NCBI GenBank assembly: GCA_030685065.1
Contig: JAUXQH010000121.1
Span: 1 to 64,000, forward strand
Length of the DNA stretch: 64,000 nt
Direction: 5' to 3'
Origin: Pseudomonadota bacterium
GTDB taxonomy: Bacteria > Myxococcota_A > UBA796 > SXON01
Notes under the pieces: generated by a model
The model's database searches: none
What the model was told of the DNA's origin: nothing
Seen by the model: only the letters and a program-made list of their open reading frames with translations
Shown: positions 1 to 8,085 of the stretch, one piece after another
Position numbering within the stretch: position 1 is the first letter of the stretch
Layout of the letters: each line of letters starts with the position of its first letter
Made by a program: the position numbers and the translations under genes

Positions 1-1034
1 TGGCCGACGGCGTCCTCGTCGATGAGCGGGCCCATGAGCACGCCGTCCTGCAGAGGGTCCCCGATGCGCACCTGTTCGTAGAGGTTGGTGAGGCGCTCGG
101 TGAAGCGGGCGGAGATGTCCCGGTGGAGGAACAGGCGGCGCGTGGAGGTGCAGCGCTGCCCCGCCGTACCCACGGCGCCGAAGAGGACGCCGCGGAGGGC
201 GAGATCGAGGTCCGCGTCGGCCTCGACGATGATCGCGTTGTTCCCGCCCAGCTCGAGCAGGGTGCGTGCGAGCCGCTCGGCGACCACGGTGCCGACGTAG
301 CGGCCCATGCGCACGGAGCCGGTGGCGCTGATCAGCGGCAGGCGCGGATCACGGATCATCGTCTCGCCCACCTCCTTGTCGGTGCCGATGACGAGCCCGA
401 ACAAGCCGCTGAAGCCGTTCTTGGCGAGCACGTCCTCGCAGATTCGGTGGGTCGCGATGGCGACGAGGGGGGCCTTGAGCGAGGGCTTCCACACCACGGC
501 GTCCCCGCAGATCGCGGCCACCATGGCGTTCCACGCCCACACCGCCGTCGGGAAGTTGAACGCGGTGATGACGCCGATCGTGCCGAGCGGGTGCCACTGC
601 TCGAACATGCGGTGGTTCGCACGCTCGGAGTGCATCGCCAGGCCGTAGAGCTGGCGGGACAGGCCGACCGAGAAGTCGGCGATGTCGATCGCCTCCTGCA
701 CCTCGCCCACGCCCTCGCCCCGGATCTTGCCGACTTCGAGCGACACGAGCGCGCCCAGATCGTCGCGGTGCTCCCGCAGCGCGTCCCCCATCTGGCGGAT
801 GATCTCGCCGCGCTTCGGCGCCGGGTAGGCGTGCCACTCCTTCTGCACCCGCACCGCCTTTGCCACGATCTGCTCGTACTGGGCGAGCGTGGCGAGCTGA
901 ACTTCGGCGATGGCCTCTCCCGTGGCCGGGTTGTGGCTGGTGATGGAGCCGTGGTTGGCGTCCGGGAGGGCCGCTCCCGCCCATGCGCCGGGGTTCGAGG
1001 GGGCGAGGCCGAGGCGGGACAGCAGGTCGGACAT
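1..1034 (-). CDS. ALDH7-type aldehyde dehydrogenase (C-terminus off window)
   Basis: NAD-dependent aldehyde dehydrogenase; 344 codons are visible and the gene runs off the left edge. The general base Glu (about residue 261, in LLELGGNN) and the nucleophile Cys (about 295, in GTAGQRCTST) are both present with the usual ~34-residue spacing. The cofactor-binding segment ITAFNFPTAVWAWN and the GGNNAII and GQRCT blocks resemble the ALDH7 family (alpha-aminoadipic semialdehyde / piperideine-6-carboxylate dehydrogenase), so oxidation of a lysine-derived semialdehyde is the best guess. Substrate is inferred from family resemblance only. The ATG at 1034 has a GGAG-type ribosome site upstream. It is divergent from the OmpA-family gene, with an 83-bp gap that must hold both promoters. 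Confidence 0.9.
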   Translation of the reverse strand, partial: MSDLLSRLGLAPSNPGAWAGAALPDANHGSITSHNPATGEAIAEVQLATLAQYEQIVAKAVRVQKEWHAYPAPKRGEIIRQMGDALREHRDDLGALVSLEVGKIRGEGVGEVQEAIDIADFSVGLSRQLYGLAMHSERANHRMFEQWHPLGTIGVITAFNFPTAVWAWNAMVAAICGDAVVWKPSLKAPLVAIATHRICEDVLAKNGFSGLFGLVIGTDKEVGETMIRDPRLPLISATGSVRMGRYVGTVVAERLARTLLELGGNNAIIVEADADLDLALRGVLFGAVGTAGQRCTSTRRLFLHRDISARFTERLTNLYEQVRIGDPLQDGVLMGPLIDEDAVG

Positions 1035-1117
1035 GGGGACTCCAGCGGAGGTGGCGCGCGCTCTTAAGGGCTCGGCGCCCGCCGCGCCCATCGCTCCGGG
1101 TGGATAAGAAGGGGGCC

Positions 1118-2128
1118 ATGCACGGTCTCTTGCTGCTCCAGGCGCTCGCCTCCGGCCTCGCCCACGCCCAGGACGCCGTGTCCATGGAGGTCGTGAAGGC
1201 GGGCCAGGTCGGTACGTCGGCGCCCGCGCTCGTCCTCCGGTTGAACCAGGACGCCTCGGCCCTCACCGTGAAGTTGGACTGCGGCGGCACCCGCGTCGGG
1301 CGGAGCGGTCCGGCGCGATCGGGCGAGCGCATCGAGCTCCCCATCGACGCGCCGGTGGGAACCCACGCGTGCCGGGGCTCGCTGTTCGGCAGCTTCGCGG
1401 ACGGCGAGGGCGAGATGCCGCTGTCGTTCACCGTGACCGTGCACCGGCCGATGACGATGAGCTTGCGCCCGGGCTCGCTCGATCTCCAGAAGCGGACCCT
1501 CGACGTCGTGATGGACCGCGCGACCAGCAAGGTCGAGATCACGGCGCTCGGTCCGAAGGGGGTGCAGGTCGGCTACGGCCTCGCGCCCAGCGGGGACGCG
1601 GCGAACGCGCCGGTCAACGTGGAGTGGAAGCAGGACGGGGGCGAGGTCATCAAGCTCAAGATCCGGGGCTTCGACACCGACGGGTTCTGGTCCGAGCTGG
1701 AGCTGGTCCCGTGGAGCTACAGCATCCCCCACGAGGATGTCGTGTTCGCCACGAGCTCGGCCGACATCGGCCTGGGCGAGGAGCCCAAGCTCGGCACGGC
1801 GATGACCGACGCGCGCGGGGTGCTCGACAAGTACGGCACCGACGTGGTCATCAAGCTGTACGTCGGCGGCCACACGGACACGGTCGGGGACGCGTCCTCC
1901 AACCAGAAGTTGTCGATGGCGCGCGCCCGATCGATCGCGGGTTGGTTCAAGAAGGCGGGTTTCCCGGGGGAGATCTACTACCAGGGGTACGGCGAGGGCA
2001 GCCCCGCGGTGGACACGGGGGACGAGGTCGACGAGGCGCGGAACCGGCGCGCGTCCTACACGCTCGCGGCGCGGCCGCCCGAAGCGTCGGGCGGCGGCGG
2101 GGACTACGGCTGGCAGGAGCTGAAGTAG
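1118..2128 (+). CDS. OmpA-family C-terminal domain protein, exported
   Basis: A 336-residue exported protein. The N-terminus (MHGLLLLQALASGLAHAQ) is a signal peptide cleaved near AHA-Q. Residues up to about 200 form a beta-rich region without a recognised domain. The C-terminal ~120 residues are an OmpA-like peptidoglycan-binding domain: DVVFATSSADI start, then GHTDTVGD, LSMARARSIAGW, GYGEGSP and a closing NRRASY. These are the classic blocks contacting diaminopimelate. It probably anchors something to the cell wall in the periplasm. The upstream in-frame extension was rejected because the ATG at 1118 starts a proper signal peptide. Confidence 0.85.
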   Translation: MHGLLLLQALASGLAHAQDAVSMEVVKAGQVGTSAPALVLRLNQDASALTVKLDCGGTRVGRSGPARSGERIELPIDAPVGTHACRGSLFGSFADGEGEMPLSFTVTVHRPMTMSLRPGSLDLQKRTLDVVMDRATSKVEITALGPKGVQVGYGLAPSGDAANAPVNVEWKQDGGEVIKLKIRGFDTDGFWSELELVPWSYSIPHEDVVFATSSADIGLGEEPKLGTAMTDARGVLDKYGTDVVIKLYVGGHTDTVGDASSNQKLSMARARSIAGWFKKAGFPGEIYYQGYGEGSPAVDTGDEVDEARNRRASYTLAARPPEASGGGGDYGWQELK

Positions 2129-2158
2129 CTCGGCGCCCTCGAGGTCGAGCCCTCGGGA

Positions 2159-2971
2159 TCAGGAGGGCGCGCTGACTTCCTTGGTGAGCTTGCCGTCGAC
2201 GAAGAGCCGGCCGTCCCGGAGCGTGACCCCGGCGCCGATCGCGTCGGTCGCGAGGTGCACCACCCGGCCGTCCACCAGGGCCGTCCCGTCGGCGTTGACG
2301 AAGCCCTTGAGCGTGCCGCGGCGCCACTGTTGATAATGCGGCGAGCAGAAGCCCTTGGACCGCACGGCTTCGGCGCAATCGGCCACCTTGCACCCGGCCC
2401 GCGGCTCGGCGGAGAGCGGCTCGGTGGGGACGACGGGAGCGGCCACGGCGGGTTGGGCGGCGGGGACCGCGGCCTGCGGGGCGGCCACCGCCTGGGGGGC
2501 GGCGGCGCGGGCCGCGAGCGCGGCTTCGAGCTCGAGGACCCGGGTCTCGAGGGCGAGGACCAGGGGATCGGTGACGAGGGGGCCCGCCGGCGCGGGAGCC
2601 AGGGCGATCGTGAGCGCGGCTTCGAGCTCCGACACGCGGGCCTCGAGGGCGGCGGTGCGCGCATTGTCCACGGGGGTGGGTGCCACCGGGGCGGGCGCCA
2701 CCGGGGTGGGGCGGACGGCGGCCTCGGCGCGCGCGGCGGCGGCCTCGGTTCGGGCGCCCTCCGCGATGGTGGAGAGCTCCGCCACACGGCGATCCACGCT
2801 GTCCACCCGCGCGCGCAGGTCTCGCAGCTCGTCCCGCAGGGCCTGCACCTCGGCGGGGCTCGCATAGCCGTGCTCCCTGAGGATCTCATGCACGATGTCG
2901 CGGATGGGGGCGTCGAGCACGCGGCCGGCAGGGGCCGCGAGGCGCGAGGCGAAGAGGTCCCGGATGGCCAT
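2159..2971 (-). CDS. Coiled-coil protein with C-terminal CX4CX9CX2H motif
   Basis: A 270-residue cytoplasmic protein of unrecognised function. Residues ~30-75 are heptad-rich coiled coil. Two further helical blocks (about 105-125 and 140-160) carry related LEARVSELEAAL / LETRVLELEAAL sequences, separated by Ala/Pro-rich linkers, suggesting internal duplication. Near residues 195-220 a Cys-rich motif (C-x4-C-x9-C-x2-H, then YQQWRRG) looks like a small zinc-binding element of a type seen in phage and myxobacterial proteins. The last ~55 residues are a small beta-like domain. The start (ATG 2971) has GGAG upstream. The region upstream is packed with repeats and TGATACA-type sites, so tight regulation or self-binding is plausible but unproven. 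Confidence 0.7.
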   Translation of the reverse strand: MAIRDLFASRLAAPAGRVLDAPIRDIVHEILREHGYASPAEVQALRDELRDLRARVDSVDRRVAELSTIAEGARTEAAAARAEAAVRPTPVAPAPVAPTPVDNARTAALEARVSELEAALTIALAPAPAGPLVTDPLVLALETRVLELEAALAARAAAPQAVAAPQAAVPAAQPAVAAPVVPTEPLSAEPRAGCKVADCAEAVRSKGFCSPHYQQWRRGTLKGFVNADGTALVDGRVVHLATDAIGAGVTLRDGRLFVDGKLTKEVSAPS

Positions 2972-2981
2972 GTCTCACTCC

Positions 2982-3029
2982 GAACGTTGTGATTCGAGAA
3001 CGCTGTGATTCGAGAACGCTGTGATTCGA
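2982..3029. repeat. Three tandem copies of a 16-bp repeat
   Basis: Three directly abutting 16-bp units: GAACGTTGTGATTCGA at 2982-2997, then GAACGCTGTGATTCGA at 2998-3013 and 3014-3029. The first differs from the others by one base. They lie 11 bp upstream of the start codon at 2971 and so fall in the 5' leader of that minus-strand gene. With no spacers between them they are not a CRISPR array; a protein-binding array or a slippage-prone leader is possible. Confidence 0.9.
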
Positions 3030-3056
3030 TCTGTGCGATGCCCGCCCGGGCTCGCT

Positions 3057-3163
3057 TGTATCACCGATGTATCAGTTTCCTCTTGCCAGGTCAAGAGTGA
3101 TACATCCACGTTATCGGCGTGTGAGGGCGATCAGTCGGGGACTGATACTTGCATCCTGATACA
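3057..3163. promoter_or_regulatory. Cluster of TGTATCA/TGATACA sites (candidate operators)
   Basis: Five near-identical heptamers: TGTATCA at 3057-3063 and 3068-3074 (11 bp apart, about one helical turn), TGATACA at 3098-3104, TGATACT at 3143-3149 and TGATACA at 3157-3163. Left and right groups are inverted relative to one another. A sigma70-like -35 (TTGACC, minus strand 3093-3088) lies between the groups, and the 3068 site falls where a -10 would be. This fits an operator array for the gene starting at 2971. The regulator is unknown. Confidence 0.6.
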
Positions 3164-3171
3164 CCGACCGC

Positions 3172-3966
3172 TCATCTGAGCCGGGCGAGCACCTTCTCCA
3201 CGTCGGAGCGGTCCGCGGCGTTGGTCGCGATGACCAGGTAGCGCTCGAGGTCGCGACGGGACTCGCTCGTGCGGCCCAGCCGGAGCGCGAGGAGGCCGCG
3301 ATCCCGGAGCTCGGAGGGGATCTCGCCGGCCAGGAGGAGGATGCGGTCGACCGCGGCGAGCGCGCGCTCGTGGTCGGAGGCGCCGATCCAGAGGTGCTTC
3401 AGGTTGACCAGGACCCGGGTGACGATGGCGCGCGGCGGGGAGGGGTCGAGAAAGCCGCGCCCGGCCTCGGGCGGGAGGCGGCCGATGAGGTCGGTGGCCT
3501 CGCGCGGCTGGCCGCCGACGAACGGATCGACGTACAGCCGCACGCCCACCAGGTCGAGCGCGGCGAGGAAGTGCCCCGGGTAGCCGATCCCCACGATCGG
3601 GACGCCGAGGCGCCGCCCGAGCAGCATCCACACGATTGCGAGGAGGATCGGCAGGCCGGTGCGCCGCTCGAGCACGTGGTCGATGTAGGAGCCCTCGGCG
3701 CCGGTGAACACCTCTGGGCTGCCTTGGAACCCCAGGCGCCCGCCGATCGCCGCGGCGAGCGCGGCCGAGAGCTCGTCGGGCGGGGCGGAGGGCCGAATGT
3801 CGTCCGCGATCTGCTCGGCCAGGCGGTCGAGGGTGGCCGACACCGCCCCGGCATCGAGCGTGGGCGTGCCCATCCGCGCGATCGAGATCACGAGCCGTTC
3901 GAGATCGAGCGCCTCGTCGGGCGCCCGCGCGAGCAGCGCGAACTCGGTGACGGGGCTGTGTCTCAC
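3172..3966 (-). CDS. SirB1-like transglutaminase-fold protein
   Basis: A 264-residue protein with the SirB1/transglutaminase-like core: a SYIDHVLERRTGLPI block, a hydrophobic helix, then GIGYPGHFLAAL and YVDPFVGGQ. These correspond to the family's R-x-G-x-P, PGHF and DPF-GG signatures. The C-terminal ~90 residues are helical and TPR-like. Homologues are widespread and poorly characterised, so no reaction is assigned. The GTG at 3966 overlaps the TGA of the preceding propeller gene (GTGA), indicating translational coupling. It is the last gene of the tetR operon. Confidence 0.8.
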   Translation of the reverse strand: MRHSPVTEFALLARAPDEALDLERLVISIARMGTPTLDAGAVSATLDRLAEQIADDIRPSAPPDELSAALAAAIGGRLGFQGSPEVFTGAEGSYIDHVLERRTGLPILLAIVWMLLGRRLGVPIVGIGYPGHFLAALDLVGVRLYVDPFVGGQPREATDLIGRLPPEAGRGFLDPSPPRAIVTRVLVNLKHLWIGASDHERALAAVDRILLLAGEIPSELRDRGLLALRLGRTSESRRDLERYLVIATNAADRSDVEKVLARLR

Positions 3967-5198
3967 GCCTTGTTCGCGAACACCGCGAACGAGCCGCGGC
4001 CGGCGAGCTCGGGAGGGCGGTCCGGCTCGGTCACGTCCTTGACGAAGATGCGCGGCGGGCTCGACAGATCGGCCTGGCCGCCGCCCGCCGGGTAGCCCGC
4101 GAAGGCGACGTAGCGCCCATCGGACGAGATGATGGGGTGGCTCTGCGCGTACTGGTCGAAGAAGTGGAGGTAGAACAGGATGTCGCGCGTGGGCCAGAAG
4201 CTGCCGAGCGGGATGGACGGGCCGCCGTCGACATAAACCATGTTCCACAGCAGGCAATTCGCCTCGGAGTCGACCACCGCGTAGAGCAGGTAGTCCCCCT
4301 TCGGCGACCAGAAGAACGCGAGGCAGTCCGCGACGCTCACCTCGCGTGTCTCGCCTGTCTCGATGTGGACCAGGTCGATGCCGCGGTAGGGCGTGCCCTC
4401 GCCGCGCGGCGCGGACGACACGGCGACCCACGGCGCGCCGTTCGGGGCGGGCACCACCGCCAGGAGGCCCCGGCGGACGAACAGCGGGCGGGCGTCCGTG
4501 CCGTCCATCGCCGAGGCGACCACCTCGGACCCCCCGTCCTCGTGGCGGAGCGCGACGACCGCGCGGCCGGCGGGAAACACCGGGGCGCAGAAGCTGCCCG
4601 GCGAGCGATCGAACAGGACGTCCTCCCCATCCCCCATCGGATCGCGCAGGACGAGGCGGCCGCCCGGATCGTCCTTGCCGCCGACGTGAATGAGTACGCG
4701 TTTGCCGTCGGGAGTCCAGTTGAAGAACAGCGGCACGCCCTGCTCGAGCGGGCGCACCTGCCCGAGCCGCTCCTTGCGGAGGAGCGACAGGGCGAGCTCG
4801 GCGCCCTGTTGGAGGAGCACCGAGATCGCATCTCCGCTGACGTGCCACTGGAGGTAGATCGGGGACACGTTGGGGATGTGGGCCCACTCGACCTGGCGGA
4901 CGCCGTCGAGCGAGAGCGCGACCACCCGCACCGGGCCGCTCTCGGTGTCGCTGCCCTCGACCGCGAAGGCGGCGATCCAGGCGTCGTCCGGCGACCAGGT
5001 GGGCCAGGACCATGTCTCCTGGGAGCGGGCGACCACGCCCCAGGAGCCGCCGCTCGCGCGGGGGATCGGGGCGGTCAGCGCGATGGGCTCGACCCCCACG
5101 CCGCTCCCGGGCAGGCCCGCTCCGGGTACGGCGCTGGTGACGTAGATCTGTCGGTCGAGGCCCACGAACGCGAGGCGGCTCAAGAGATGAACCCCCAT
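3963..5198 (-). CDS. Beta-propeller (TolB/DPP-like) protein
   Basis: A 411-residue protein built of repeated four-strand blades with WSPDD, WTPDGKRV, FWSPKGDYLL and SSDGRYVAF motifs, typical of TolB-like or dipeptidyl-peptidase-type propellers. No peptidase catalytic domain and no signal peptide are visible, so it probably acts as a binding scaffold in the cytoplasm. The chosen ATG (5198) overlaps the end of the small membrane protein gene (stop at 5180); a longer upstream frame would run through that gene. It sits between the membrane protein and the SirB1-like gene in a tightly overlapped operon. Partner unknown. Confidence 0.75.
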   Translation of the reverse strand: MGVHLLSRLAFVGLDRQIYVTSAVPGAGLPGSGVGVEPIALTAPIPRASGGSWGVVARSQETWSWPTWSPDDAWIAAFAVEGSDTESGPVRVVALSLDGVRQVEWAHIPNVSPIYLQWHVSGDAISVLLQQGAELALSLLRKERLGQVRPLEQGVPLFFNWTPDGKRVLIHVGGKDDPGGRLVLRDPMGDGEDVLFDRSPGSFCAPVFPAGRAVVALRHEDGGSEVVASAMDGTDARPLFVRRGLLAVVPAPNGAPWVAVSSAPRGEGTPYRGIDLVHIETGETREVSVADCLAFFWSPKGDYLLYAVVDSEANCLLWNMVYVDGGPSIPLGSFWPTRDILFYLHFFDQYAQSHPIISSDGRYVAFAGYPAGGGQADLSSPPRIFVKDVTEPDRPPELAGRGSFAVFANKA

Positions 5199-5593
5199 GC
5201 GGCGCCGACGCGCCACCCGGCGAAGAGGAGGGCCCCGGTGGCGAACAGCGGGAGGATCCACGCGGCCTTCGGGTGGGCGTGGAGCGTGGAGAGCCGCGCC
5301 CCGCGCACCTTGCGCTCGTGCTCCCACTCGGCCTTGTGGTGCGCGGGGACGGTTCCCTCGCGACCGAGCTGCGCGAGCGCGTGCAGCGTCGTGTCGTCGT
5401 TCGTGCCGAAGCTGCCGAGGGAGAGGCCGACCGCGAGCACGCACCACGGAAGGAGCCGAGGGCCGGGCTGTCCCGTGACCAGCGCGGCCACCCCGCCCGC
5501 GAGCACGATCGCGGCGCCGAAAAAGAGCACGACCCCGACCCAGCGGAGGCGGGAGTGGCGGTCGGCGCGGGCCGCCCACGGTTCAGCTTGCAT
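5180..5593 (-). CDS. Small membrane protein, unknown function
   Basis: A 137-residue protein with three hydrophobic segments: about residues 18-40, 48-62 and 112-132. The soluble loop between the last two contains a charged stretch (HHKAEWEHERKVRG). No family is recognised. It overlaps the tetR stop by 11 bp upstream and the propeller start downstream, so it is co-translated with both. It is probably the membrane anchor or sensor of this operon; that is inference from position only. Confidence 0.7.
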   Translation of the reverse strand: MQAEPWAARADRHSRLRWVGVVLFFGAAIVLAGGVAALVTGQPGPRLLPWCVLAVGLSLGSFGTNDDTTLHALAQLGREGTVPAHHKAEWEHERKVRGARLSTLHAHPKAAWILPLFATGALLFAGWRVGAAWGFIS

Positions 5594-6206
5594 TCGCCTG
5601 GGCCTCGACGATGGACTTGGGCAGGAGCCCTTGGAGGATGAGGCGGACGCCGTCGGTCGAGAGGCGCTCTACGTCGGGACGCACGCCCACCGCGCTCTGG
5701 CCCGCGAGGCCGTCGATGAGGGCCTTGAGAACGAGGCCCACGGCCATCGGATCGTAGGCCTCGAACACCCCCTCCCGCATACCCTGCTCGACGACCGCGG
5801 CGATGCGGTTCACGAAGCGCTGGTGGGTGGCGTTCACACGCTTCCGGACATCCTCGTCCCGGATGGCCATCTCGCTCATGAGCAGGAAGAACCGGGGTGG
5901 GGTCTTCAAGCCGGCGAAGTAGTCGAGGTACTTGCGCCCGAGCTCGACCAGCTTGATCGCGGCGGGGCGCGTGTCACGATCGGCCTCCTCGAGAAAGCTG
6001 ATGGTGATGGCGTGCTCCTCGTCGACCAGCGCGTCGAAGATGGCGCGCTTGCTCTCGAAGTAGAAGTACACCGCGCCCTTCGAGAGGTTGGCCCGCTTCG
6101 CCACGTCTTCGACGCGGGCCGCGAGGTAGCCGCGCTCGATGAAGATGGCCCGGGCTGCGCGCATGATCTGCGCGCGCCGCTCGCCTTCGGAGAGGTGACG
6201 CGTCAT
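5583..6206 (-). CDS. TetR/AcrR family transcriptional regulator
   Basis: A 207-residue regulator. The N-terminal helix-turn-helix is clear: RRAQIMRAARAIFIERGY, then VEDVAKRANLSKGAVYFYFESK, the standard TetR block at residues ~10-55. The C-terminal ligand-binding domain is helical and ends in a typical dimerisation region. It heads an operon with a membrane protein, a propeller and a SirB1-like protein. A perfect inverted repeat about 46 bp upstream of its start is a candidate operator, suggesting autoregulation. Confidence 0.9.
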   Translation of the reverse strand: MTRHLSEGERRAQIMRAARAIFIERGYLAARVEDVAKRANLSKGAVYFYFESKRAIFDALVDEEHAITISFLEEADRDTRPAAIKLVELGRKYLDYFAGLKTPPRFFLLMSEMAIRDEDVRKRVNATHQRFVNRIAAVVEQGMREGVFEAYDPMAVGLVLKALIDGLAGQSAVGVRPDVERLSTDGVRLILQGLLPKSIVEAQANAS

Positions 6207-6251
6207 TCGTCTCCGGTGTTCATTCCCCCCTGCCTAACGTCCTACGGTCCC

Positions 6252-6267
6252 CCGGATCGAGATCCGG
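6252..6267. promoter_or_regulatory. Palindrome upstream of tetR, candidate operator
   Basis: CCGGATC-GA-GATCCGG is a perfect 7+2+7 inverted repeat, 46-61 bp upstream of the TetR start codon. Its size and position suit a TetR dimer site. Binding is inferred. Confidence 0.5.
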
Positions 6268-6293
6268 CGTGATCGTCGCGGGGAAGGGCCTCC

Positions 6294-6326
6294 GGGGGCA
6301 TTGCGGGGGGCGGAGCCCCCTGCCCC
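6294..6326 (-). terminator. GC-rich nested hairpin after radical SAM gene
   Basis: Inner stem GGGGGC/GCCCCC (6306-6311 with 6315-6320, loop of 3), enclosed by GGGGCA/TGCCCC (6295-6300 with 6321-6326). It lies about 22 bases past the stop of the minus-strand gene ending at 6348. There is no T-run, so it is a terminator-like hairpin rather than a classical intrinsic terminator. Confidence 0.4.
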
Positions 6327-6347
6327 ATGAATACCCGCGGTTCAGCG

Positions 6348-7946
6348 CTACTTGATCTGGTTCGCCACGCGCTTGAGCTCGCGCATGCTCTTGATCTCGA
6401 ACAGCTTGCCCTTCACGGCGAAGGTCGAGAGCTTTTGGGCCTGGCGGACGTACTCGCCGTACTGGTAGGCCTTGCCCCAGAACCAGTCGTACTTGCGCTG
6501 GTTGAACACCCGCACGAAGCGCTCGTTCGCCAGGAACTGGACGAACTCCTTCGGGAGGTTGTTGAACAGCGTCATGAAGAACAGGAAGTTCAGGTAGCTG
6601 CCGTTCGGGGTGTGGAACCCGCGGCGGTAGATCTGGTTGTACTCGTCGGTGACGAAGCCGTCCTCGATGCTCTTGTGGTAGAACTCGGTGCCCGGATACG
6701 GGATGAGCGAGGAAGGAAGCAGGTTGTAGGGCGGCGGCAAGGTCCACAGCAGGCGGAGGCCCTTCATCACGTCCTCGGTCGACTCCCAGGGGTTGTCGAG
6801 GATCATGTGGTAGTCGGGCACCTGGATTTGATCCCGGTACTTGCTGATGATGTTGACGGCCTTGAGCAGCTGCTCGTTCGTCATGCCGCGCTTGTACATC
6901 TTCATCGTCTCGGTCGATCCGGTCTGGATCCCGAGCTCGGTGAAGCAGAGGCCCGCGTCGATCAGCGCCTTGTACTTGTCTTCGTTGATGGTGGTCGGCG
7001 AGCACTGCGCGCGGAAGGGGAGGCCGATCTCCTTCTGCCAGACGTCGGAGAACTTCTGGATCTCCTCGGTGGAGGTGGAGAAGAACACGTCGTCCTGGAA
7101 GTGGACGATGCCGATGTCGGGGTGCTGCTTCGTCACGAGCTTGATCTCGCCGATCATGTGCTCGACCGAGCGCCGACGCAGATACGACTGGCCCTTGTAG
7201 AGGTCGTGGTTGAACGCCACGCCGCAGTAGCTGCACTTGTGCGGGCAGCCGCGGGTGATCATCGTCTTGTAGGCGGGCCGGAGCTCCCCGTTGCGGTCGG
7301 GGTAGGTCGGCATGATCTGCCGGTAGAAGTTCCAGTCGAGCTTGACGAGGTTTTTCGACTTCGCGTCGTACGTCCAGTCATCTTCGAAGCTGAAGTCCTG
7401 GTAGGGGAGCGAGTCGAGGTCCTGGATCAGCGGGCGGTGCGGATTCCCGACCACCTTGCCGTTGTGCTTCCGGATCCAGAAATTGCGGACGTCGGAGGTG
7501 TCCTTTCCGTCCTCGAGGCGCTCGACGAGCTCGAGGAAGCTGTGCTCGCCCTCGCCCACGTGCACGTAGTCCACGAACTCGAGGCCCTGCTGCGGCATCG
7601 TGGTCGGGTGAAACCCTCCCCAGACGATGACCTTCTCCGGGTAGCGCGCCTGGATCGCGCGGGTGGCCTGCACGGCTACGTCGAACATGGCCGTGAGGAA
7701 GCTCACGCCGATCACGTCCGCGTCCTTCACCAGCTCGACCAGGTCCTCCACCATGGGCTGCTGCATCTGCATGATGTGCGACCAGGTGTCCGCCCGCCAG
7801 GAGGCCTTGAACCGGTTCCCGTAGGTGTCCGCCGGGAGGAAGATCTGGCGGACGCTGTGCCCGTGCATCTTGAGGTACCCGGTGAGCGTCCGGATACATG
7901 GACTGTAGTGGTCCATGGGCGTGGGGCTGATCATCGCGACCTTCAT
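6348..7946 (-). CDS. B12-binding-domain radical SAM enzyme
   Basis: A 532-residue protein. Residues 1-150 resemble the cobalamin-binding Rossmann fold found N-terminal in this class (MKVAMISPTPMDHYSPC, a VIGVSFLT strand, then IVWGGFHPTT and VHVGEGEHSF). The radical SAM core follows with the [4Fe-4S] motif CPHKCSYC, then an LRRRSVEHMIGEI helix and a FQDDVFF strand. The C-terminal ~150 residues are helical. Members of this class methylate or rearrange unreactive carbons in lipid or secondary metabolism, but the substrate cannot be read here. It stands alone: no peptide precursor, hopanoid or bacteriochlorophyll genes flank it. Start ATG 7946 gives the normal first strand; the longer frame upstream is low-complexity. 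Confidence 0.85.
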   Translation of the reverse strand: MKVAMISPTPMDHYSPCIRTLTGYLKMHGHSVRQIFLPADTYGNRFKASWRADTWSHIMQMQQPMVEDLVELVKDADVIGVSFLTAMFDVAVQATRAIQARYPEKVIVWGGFHPTTMPQQGLEFVDYVHVGEGEHSFLELVERLEDGKDTSDVRNFWIRKHNGKVVGNPHRPLIQDLDSLPYQDFSFEDDWTYDAKSKNLVKLDWNFYRQIMPTYPDRNGELRPAYKTMITRGCPHKCSYCGVAFNHDLYKGQSYLRRRSVEHMIGEIKLVTKQHPDIGIVHFQDDVFFSTSTEEIQKFSDVWQKEIGLPFRAQCSPTTINEDKYKALIDAGLCFTELGIQTGSTETMKMYKRGMTNEQLLKAVNIISKYRDQIQVPDYHMILDNPWESTEDVMKGLRLLWTLPPPYNLLPSSLIPYPGTEFYHKSIEDGFVTDEYNQIYRRGFHTPNGSYLNFLFFMTLFNNLPKEFVQFLANERFVRVFNQRKYDWFWGKAYQYGEYVRQAQKLSTFAVKGKLFEIKSMRELKRVANQIK

Positions 7947-8062
7947 CGAGCGGACTCCAGCTGCGGGGAATGGGCGTCGGCAAGAGGGTACCCGCGGCGG
8001 GCGCCAGCCGCTACCCGAGCGCGGGTGACCCGCTTTACCGGGACCGGTCAGAGGTGCTTTTT

Positions 8063-8078
8063 CCGGGGCGCTCCCCGG
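8063..8078. terminator. Short GC hairpin downstream of methyltransferase gene
   Basis: CCGGGG-CGCT-CCCCGG is a perfect 6-bp stem with a 4-base loop, 8-23 bases beyond the stop of the minus-strand methyltransferase. The adjacent T5 run is on the wrong side for a minus-strand intrinsic terminator, so its role is uncertain. Confidence 0.3.
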
Positions 8079-8085
8079 GGCGGCT

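Noticed and set aside
2982..3029. CRISPR-like repeat
   Set aside because: Units abut with no spacers, only three copies, no cas genes.
6348..7946. RiPP or natural-product cluster around the radical SAM gene
   Set aside because: No short precursor peptide, transporter or synthase beside it.
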